Shown piece by piece: positions 56,497-64,000 of a DNA stretch of 64,000 nt. The DNA comes from Mycobacterium spongiae (GTDB taxonomy: Bacteria; Actinomycetota; Actinomycetes; Mycobacteriales; Mycobacteriaceae). The notes beneath the pieces are model-generated. The model was not told where the DNA came from. It worked only from the letters and a program-made list of their open reading frames with translations, and made no database searches. The stretch covers positions 4,092,001-4,156,000 of the forward strand of contig NZ_CP046600.1 of the NCBI RefSeq assembly GCF_018278905.1, read 5' to 3'. A program made the translations under genes and the position numbers. Numbering within the stretch: the first letter of the stretch is position 1; every line of letters begins with the position of its first letter.

Positions 56497-57683
56497 TGTC
56501 CATCTGGAGATGCCGGAATAGTCAGATTCACCCCGGAATCGGCATCGAACACCACGAGCTTGGCGGTGTCGAACGCCAACTCGATGGACTGCCCGATCGT
56601 CACCTTCGACTCCGCGGGAACTCTTGCCACGAAATTATTTTCGTGTGGCTCCGACTCTCCCTCCGCCACTGCGAGCTCGTCCAATTGCGCTGCGTGGACG
56701 GCAGCGCCCGCGGTGGTGAAATAGACGTACTTGTCCGAGCCCAGCGACTCGACGAGGTCAGCGTTCACTTCGAAAGCGAGCGCTCGGATGCGTTGGTACG
56801 CGTCGATGAGTGCGGCATCGGTGATGTGCTCTGGCCGGATGCCGACGATGACGTTTTCCGGTTTGGGGTGCTGCGCAACGACGGCCTGCACCTCGGGAGT
56901 CAGCGTCACCTCGCCGAATGGCAGGGTCAATGCGACCGCGTTCAACGTAGCGGGGAAGAAATTCATCGCCGGCGAGCCGATGAAGCCGGCGACGAACAGA
57001 TTCGCCGGCCGCTCGTAAAGCTCTTGGGGAGTGCCGATCTGCTGGACCACGCCCCCATACATCACCACCACCCGGTCACCCAGCGTCATGGCCTCGGTCT
57101 GGTCGTGCGTGACGTAGACGGTCGTAGTGCCCAGTCTGCGCTGCAACCGGGCGATCTCCCCGCGCATCTGCACGCGCAGTTTCGCGTCGAGGTTGGACAA
57201 CGGCTCGTCCATCAAGAATGCCTTGGGATGTCGCACGATGGCCCTGCCCATCGCGACCCGTTGGCGTTGACCACCCGACAACTGCGATGGCTTACGATCC
57301 AACAGGTTGCTGAGATCCAGGATTCTGGCCGTGTCCTCGACCTTCTGGGCGATGTCGGCCTTTTTCATCTTCGCCAGGGTCAGCGGAAACGCGATGTTCT
57401 GCCGTACCGTCATATGCGGGTAGAGCGCATACGACTGGAACACCATGGCGATGTCCCGGTCCTTGGGCGCCTTTTCGTTGACTCGCTCGCCGCCGATTCG
57501 CAGCTCTCCTGAAGAGATATCCTCAAGTCCAGCAATCATATTCAGCGTTGTGGTCTTTCCACAGCCGGAGGGCCCGACGAGGATGAGGAATTCGCCGTCG
57601 GCGATGGTGAGGTTCAGGTCCTGCACCGCCGTGGCGCCGTCGGGGTAACTCTTGTTGACGTGATCCAGCACAATCTCGGCCAT
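56493..57683 (-). CDS. sugC: Trehalose ABC importer ATPase SugC
   Basis: A 396-residue MalK-type ATPase. Walker A is [13 protein letters not shown]-loop [12 protein letters not shown], signature [14 protein letters not shown], and Walker [16 protein letters not shown], followed by a switch His. The C-terminal OB/TOBE region (about residues 245-390) is regulatory. With SugA, SugB and LpqY it imports trehalose released during mycolate transfer. It follows sugB by four bases. Confidence 0.96.
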   Translation of the reverse strand: MAEIVLDHVNKSYPDGATAVQDLNLTIADGEFLILVGPSGCGKTTTLNMIAGLEDISSGELRIGGERVNEKAPKDRDIAMVFQSYALYPHMTVRQNIAFPLTLAKMKKADIAQKVEDTARILDLSNLLDRKPSQLSGGQRQRVAMGRAIVRHPKAFLMDEPLSNLDAKLRVQMRGEIARLQRRLGTTTVYVTHDQTEAMTLGDRVVVMYGGVVQQIGTPQELYERPANLFVAGFIGSPAMNFFPATLNAVALTLPFGEVTLTPEVQAVVAQHPKPENVIVGIRPEHITDAALIDAYQRIRALAFEVNADLVESLGSDKYVYFTTAGAAVHAAQLDELAVAEGESEPHENNFVARVPAESKVTIGQSIELAFDTAKLVVFDADSGVNLTIPASPDGQ

Positions 57684-57687
57684 CGCG

Positions 57688-58512
57688 CTATCCCTTCACA
57701 GCGCCAGAGGTCAACCCGGCAACAATGCGTCGTTGGAAGACTAGAACAAAGATGACGATCGGGACCGTGATCACTATCGCACCGGCCGCGATCGATCCGG
57801 TCGGCTCCTCGAATTGCGAACTGCCGGTGAAGTTGGCGATAGCCACCGGAGCGGTAATGGCCGCTTTGGTGGCGGTCAGCGACAGCGCAAGCAGCAGGTC
57901 GTTCCAGGCGAAGATGAACACGAGGATGGCCGCGGTCACCAGACCCGGCGCCGCCAGCGGCACGATCACCTTGCGAAAAGCCTGGCCCGGCGTGGCGCCG
58001 TCCATTGTGGCGGCCTTCTCCAGGTCCCACGGAATCTCCCGGAAGAATGCCGACAACGTGTATATCGCGAGCGGCAATGCGAACGTGATGTAGGGCACGA
58101 TCAGCCCCGTCCAGGTGTCGAACAGACCGATCGCGCGTTCGATGTTGAACAACGGTGTCACCAGCGAGATCGCCGGGAACATCGTGATCAGTAGAGCGGC
58201 TCCGATCAGCACGCGTTTGCCCCGAAATTCCAGCCGGGCAACCGCATAAGCCGCCATTGCGCCAAGCACCACCGCGATCACCGTGGTGATCAGACCGATT
58301 CCGATGGAGTTGATCAACGCGGAGCTGAAGAAGTCGCCGCGAAAGATGGCACGGTAGTTGTCGAGAGTCACCGTCGACGGAATGAGCCTGCCATCCTTGA
58401 CGGTTGACGTTGGCTTGAGGGACAGGCTCAGGATCCACAGCACCGGAAGTAACGCGTACCCCACCACTACCGCGTCGACGGCGACCCACATCGTGGCGCG
58501 CCGCGCGCTCAC
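57688..58512 (-). CDS. sugB: Trehalose ABC importer permease SugB
   Basis: A 274-residue permease with six TM helices. The EAA-type motif is [33 protein letters not shown], which contacts SugC. The GTG at 58512, four bases after the sugA stop, gives exactly the length of H37Rv SugB. Starts at 58527 or 58581 would overlap sugA. Confidence 0.94.
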   Translation of the reverse strand: MSARRATMWVAVDAVVVGYALLPVLWILSLSLKPTSTVKDGRLIPSTVTLDNYRAIFRGDFFSSALINSIGIGLITTVIAVVLGAMAAYAVARLEFRGKRVLIGAALLITMFPAISLVTPLFNIERAIGLFDTWTGLIVPYITFALPLAIYTLSAFFREIPWDLEKAATMDGATPGQAFRKVIVPLAAPGLVTAAILVFIFAWNDLLLALSLTATKAAITAPVAIANFTGSSQFEEPTGSIAAGAIVITVPIVIFVLVFQRRIVAGLTSGAVKG

Positions 58513-58516
58513 TCGG

Positions 58517-61439
<2,923 letters not shown>

Positions 61440-61638
61440 CGGTTGCCATTGTCCTCTGCCCCCTTCGCCAGGGCCATAGTTTCACGTCCAGTCAGGTGCA
61501 GCGATTCGGTCACACGATTGCCAGTCCGCGCGGGCAATCGAGACGCGCTGCCCGTCGCGTCCGGGCCACCCGATCCGCTGCCGCGCCCGCCCCCAACCCC
61601 CCGTTCCCGCGCCTGCCCGGCAGGCTAGGTTGAATACC

Positions 61639-62214
61639 ATGACAGCTCCGGGCGGCCCCCCGAACGAGGGTGCGCACGACGGCGCAACGGGGCCCCCGGC
61701 GGCCGGGGATCCGGGCCCCGAACAGGTTTGGGAAGCTCCCGGGGCTGCCCCGGCTCCGCCGCCGATGGCCGGTTATCCGCCTCCGGCCTATGAGCCGCCT
61801 GGCGATGCCCCCGGATACCCACCGCCCGGTTACCAACCGCCAGCAGGCTATGGCGACCCGCCGTTCCCACCCATGCCACCACCGTATGGCGCGGCTCCGC
61901 CCAACTACGGACCGCCACCGTATCCGGGCGGGTATTCCGGCGGTTATCCGCCGGCGCCGGGCTACCTGGGTGGGTACGGAGCACCGCAACAGGGGCTGAA
62001 CGCCATGGCGATCGCCGCCTTGGTCGCGTCCGGCGTCGGTGTCTTCTGCTGCATCGGCTCGGTGGTCGGCATCGTGCTCGGCACGATCGCGATCAACCAG
62101 ATCAAGCAGACTCGTGAGGACGGCTACGGGCTGGCGGTGGCAGGCATCGTGCTCGGCATCGCAACCTTGGCGGTGTATCTGATCGTCGGGATCTTCACCC
62201 TGCCTTCGCGATAA
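61639..62214 (+). CDS. Pro/Gly/Tyr-rich DUF4190 membrane protein (Rv1233c-like)
   Basis: A 191-residue protein. Residues 1-120 are a low-complexity Pro/Gly/Tyr tail (repeats of GYPPP/PPYG type). The C-terminal part is a DUF4190 domain with two TM helices (IAALVASGVGVFCCIGSVVGIVLG and VAGIVLGIATLAVYLIVGIF) joined by INQIKQTREDG. Leaderless: -10 TAGGTT (61626-61631), seven bases, ATG at 61639. Function unknown; such tails often mediate contacts with envelope or division proteins. Confidence 0.9.
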   Translation: MTAPGGPPNEGAHDGATGPPAAGDPGPEQVWEAPGAAPAPPPMAGYPPPAYEPPGDAPGYPPPGYQPPAGYGDPPFPPMPPPYGAAPPNYGPPPYPGGYSGGYPPAPGYLGGYGAPQQGLNAMAIAALVASGVGVFCCIGSVVGIVLGTIAINQIKQTREDGYGLAVAGIVLGIATLAVYLIVGIFTLPSR

Positions 62215-62270
62215 TGATGGCCGCCCCTCGGCACCTGCCTGCCGGCAACCGGCTGCCTAGGCTCTCCACC

Positions 62271-63569
62271 ATGGGATCGGTCAACAGGGTGTATGTGGCG
62301 CGGCTGTCGCGGATGTTGGTACTCGGACCACTAGGCGAATCCTTCGGACGCGTCCGCGACGTGGTGATCAGCATCAGCATCGTCCGTCAACAACCACGAG
62401 TCCTGGGGCTGGTCGTCGACTTGGCGACCCGCCGGAAGATCTTCATCCCGATTCTGCGGGTCGCCGCGATCGAGCCCCATGCGGTGACGCTGAGCACGGG
62501 CAACGTGTCACTGCGCCACTTCGAGCAACGTCCGGGCGAGGTTCTGGCGCTGGGCCAGGTGCTCGACACACCGGTCCGGGTCAACGATCCGGAACTGCCG
62601 GAGCTGGCCAGCGTCGACGTCGCGATCACCGACCTGAGTATCGAGCAAACCCGGACCCGCGATTGGCTGGTATCCCGGGTCGCCGTCCGGAGCCACCGCC
62701 GGCTGAGACGACGCGGCCCCGTGCACGTCGTTGAGTGGCACAACGTGCATGGATTGACGCCGTCCGCGTTGGCGATGCCGGGTCAAGACGTGGCCCAGCT
62801 CCTCGCCCAGTTCGAGGGCCGCAAGGCCGTCGATGTGGCGGACGCCATCCGCGGGCTACCACCGAAGCGCCAATACGAGGTGTTCAAGGCGCTGGGCGAC
62901 GAGCGATTGGCCGACATCCTGCAGGAACTGCCCGAGCTGGATCAGGCCCAGGTGTTGTCGCAATTGGGCACCGAACGCGCGGCTGACGTCCTCGAGGAGA
63001 TGGATCCCGACGATGCCGCCGATCTGTTGGGTGTGCTGAGTCCGAACGATGCCGAGCTCCTGCTGACGCAGATGGATCCTGGGGATTCCGGTCAGGTGCG
63101 ACGGCTCCTGACGCATTCTCCCGATACCGCGGGCGGCTTGATGACGTCCGAGCCTGTAGTCCTGACCCCCGACACCTCCGTTGCCGAGGCGCTAGCCCGG
63201 GTGCGTGATCCCGAACTCACGCCTGCGCTGTCGTCAATGGTCTTTGTCGCTCGCCCACCGACGGACACACCCACGGGCCGCTATCTGGGCTATGTGCAAC
63301 TTCAGCGGCTGCTCCGCCAGCCTCCGGCCGAGCTGGTGGGCGGAATCGTCGATACCGACCTGCTGACCCTGGAACCGGAGACCCCACTGGCAGGGGTGAC
63401 CCGCTACTTCGCCGCGTACAACCTGGTTTGTGGACCGGTGGTCGACGACCAAAACCACCTGTTGGGAGCGGTGACCGTCGATGACCTACTCGATCACCTG
63501 CTGCCGCAGGACTGGCGCGTACGTATGGAGGAGTTTGACGCTGCAACCAGACGCGGGGGACCCCAATGA
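62271..63569 (+). CDS. MgtE-N/CBS-domain protein without channel (Rv1232c-like)
   Basis: A 432-residue soluble protein. An N-terminal PRC-barrel-like part (LGESFGRVRDVVISI) is followed by an MgtE intracellular N domain of repeated helices (LPPKRQYEVFKALGDERLADILQELPELDQAQVL). CBS domains come last (TAGGLMTSEPVVLTPDTSVAEAL and YNLVCGPVVDDQNHLLGAVTVDDLLDHLLP). The MgtE membrane channel is missing. Leaderless: -10 TAGGCT (62258-62263), then the ATG at 62271. Its stop overlaps the next gene's ATG; together they may sense Mg2+ or nucleotides. Confidence 0.9.
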   Translation: MGSVNRVYVARLSRMLVLGPLGESFGRVRDVVISISIVRQQPRVLGLVVDLATRRKIFIPILRVAAIEPHAVTLSTGNVSLRHFEQRPGEVLALGQVLDTPVRVNDPELPELASVDVAITDLSIEQTRTRDWLVSRVAVRSHRRLRRRGPVHVVEWHNVHGLTPSALAMPGQDVAQLLAQFEGRKAVDVADAIRGLPPKRQYEVFKALGDERLADILQELPELDQAQVLSQLGTERAADVLEEMDPDDAADLLGVLSPNDAELLLTQMDPGDSGQVRRLLTHSPDTAGGLMTSEPVVLTPDTSVAEALARVRDPELTPALSSMVFVARPPTDTPTGRYLGYVQLQRLLRQPPAELVGGIVDTDLLTLEPETPLAGVTRYFAAYNLVCGPVVDDQNHLLGAVTVDDLLDHLLPQDWRVRMEEFDAATRRGGPQ

Positions 63570-64000
63570 GTAAGTCCGCGGCGCCGCGGCGGCTGTACAC
63601 CCCACGGACGTCGCGCATTTCTGCACCGCGGGTCGACCCCGACGCGGTCGGGCAGTTCACCGAATCCATCGCGCGGTTCTTCGGCACCGGCCGCTACCTG
63701 CTCCTACAGACGATGGTGGTGGTGATTTGGATCGCGCTCAACATGTTCGCCCTCCAACTACGCTGGGACCCTTACCCATTCATCCTGCTCAACCTGGCTT
63801 TCTCCACGCAGGCGGCGTATGCGGCGCCGCTCATCCTGCTTGCCCAGAACCGGCAGGAAAACCGGGACCGCGTGGCGTTGGACGAGGATCGTCGGCGCGC
63901 GGCGCAGACCAAAGCCGACACGGAATACCTCGCCCGGGAACTGGCCGCACTGCGGCTCGCCATCGGCGAAGTACCGACGCGTGATTACTTGCGTCACGAA
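63566..64000 (+). CDS. DUF1003 membrane protein (Rv1231c-like), 3' end outside window
   Basis: 145 residues visible; the remembered full length is about 180. The DUF1003 core has TGRYLLLQTMVVVIWIALN, FILLNLAFSTQAAYAAPLILLAQNRQENRDR and a following helical segment (DTEYLARELAALRLAIGE). Two TM helices are predicted. The ATG overlaps the upstream TGA (ATGA at 63566-63569), so it is translationally coupled to the MgtE-N/CBS protein, the likely partner. Confidence 0.9.
   Translation, partial: MSKSAAPRRLYTPRTSRISAPRVDPDAVGQFTESIARFFGTGRYLLLQTMVVVIWIALNMFALQLRWDPYPFILLNLAFSTQAAYAAPLILLAQNRQENRDRVALDEDRRRAAQTKADTEYLARELAALRLAIGEVPTRDYLRHE

Overview
The window comes from a high-GC, slow-growing Mycobacterium related to, but not identical with, the M. 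tuberculosis complex. Gene order follows, in reverse orientation, the H37Rv stretch from Rv1279 to Rv1231c as I remember it. Most proteins match remembered H37Rv sequences closely but with many substitutions (EmbR, LprA, CYP130 and LpqY all differ at many sites), so a near relative such as the M. kansasii / M. tuberculosis-associated clade fits better than the complex itself. No identity was computed. Many genes show the mycobacterial leaderless arrangement: a TANNNT -10 box 6-7 bases before an ATG or GTG.

Layout. 1-5329 (minus): a GMC oxidoreductase cut by the window edge, then an SbcC/SbcD-like pair. 5446-7377: a 13E12/DUF222 HNH protein whose start codon lies inside a perfect LexA box, then a SixA-like phosphatase. 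7409-12382: lipoproteins LprC and LprB, divergent from a two-subunit ABC exporter. 12543-14184: an added lipid-type methyltransferase and an SDR, not in H37Rv here. 14354-15996: three exported proteins including LprA. 16334-24258: a signalling block of embR, a first PknH-type kinase with an unusual sensor domain, a two-FHA ABC transporter, and a second PknH with the classical sensor. This is an intact RD900-like locus. 24291-29111: abmR with a probable Mcr11-type sRNA region, the Rv1264-type adenylyl cyclase, an added hypoxanthine-DNA glycosylase, amiB2, a HIT protein and a deazaflavin-type reductase. 29187-35371: a small exported protein, an added LLM monooxygenase, an FAD monooxygenase, udgB, the Tap efflux pump and a GlcD-type oxidase. 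35476-41551: cyp130 with its TetR regulator, an added siderophore-interacting flavoprotein behind an IdeR box, an acyltransferase, deaD and lprE. 41592-52614: a RecB-like nuclease/helicase, an MFS pump, an Rv1249c homologue, kgd and an SDR. 52639-56496: lpqZ, mdh, corA and an added SUFU-domain gene. 56493-61439: sugC, sugB, sugA, lpqY (trehalose importer) and an Rv1234 homologue. 61639-64000: Rv1233c, Rv1232c and Rv1231c homologues, the last cut by the window edge.

Functional themes. DNA damage: the SbcCD-like pair carries a RecA-NDp/PafBC-type promoter that diverges from the LexA-boxed 13E12 gene, and there are two uracil/hypoxanthine glycosylases and a nuclease-helicase. Phospho-signalling: two kinases and two FHA proteins form one contiguous module. 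Envelope and nutrient traffic: ABC exporters, LpqY-SugABC, Tap and an MFS pump. Compared with H37Rv, Rv1268c, relBE (Rv1246c-Rv1247c), PE_PGRS23 and vapBC33 are absent from their usual places. No tRNA, rRNA, insertion sequence or CRISPR array was seen.
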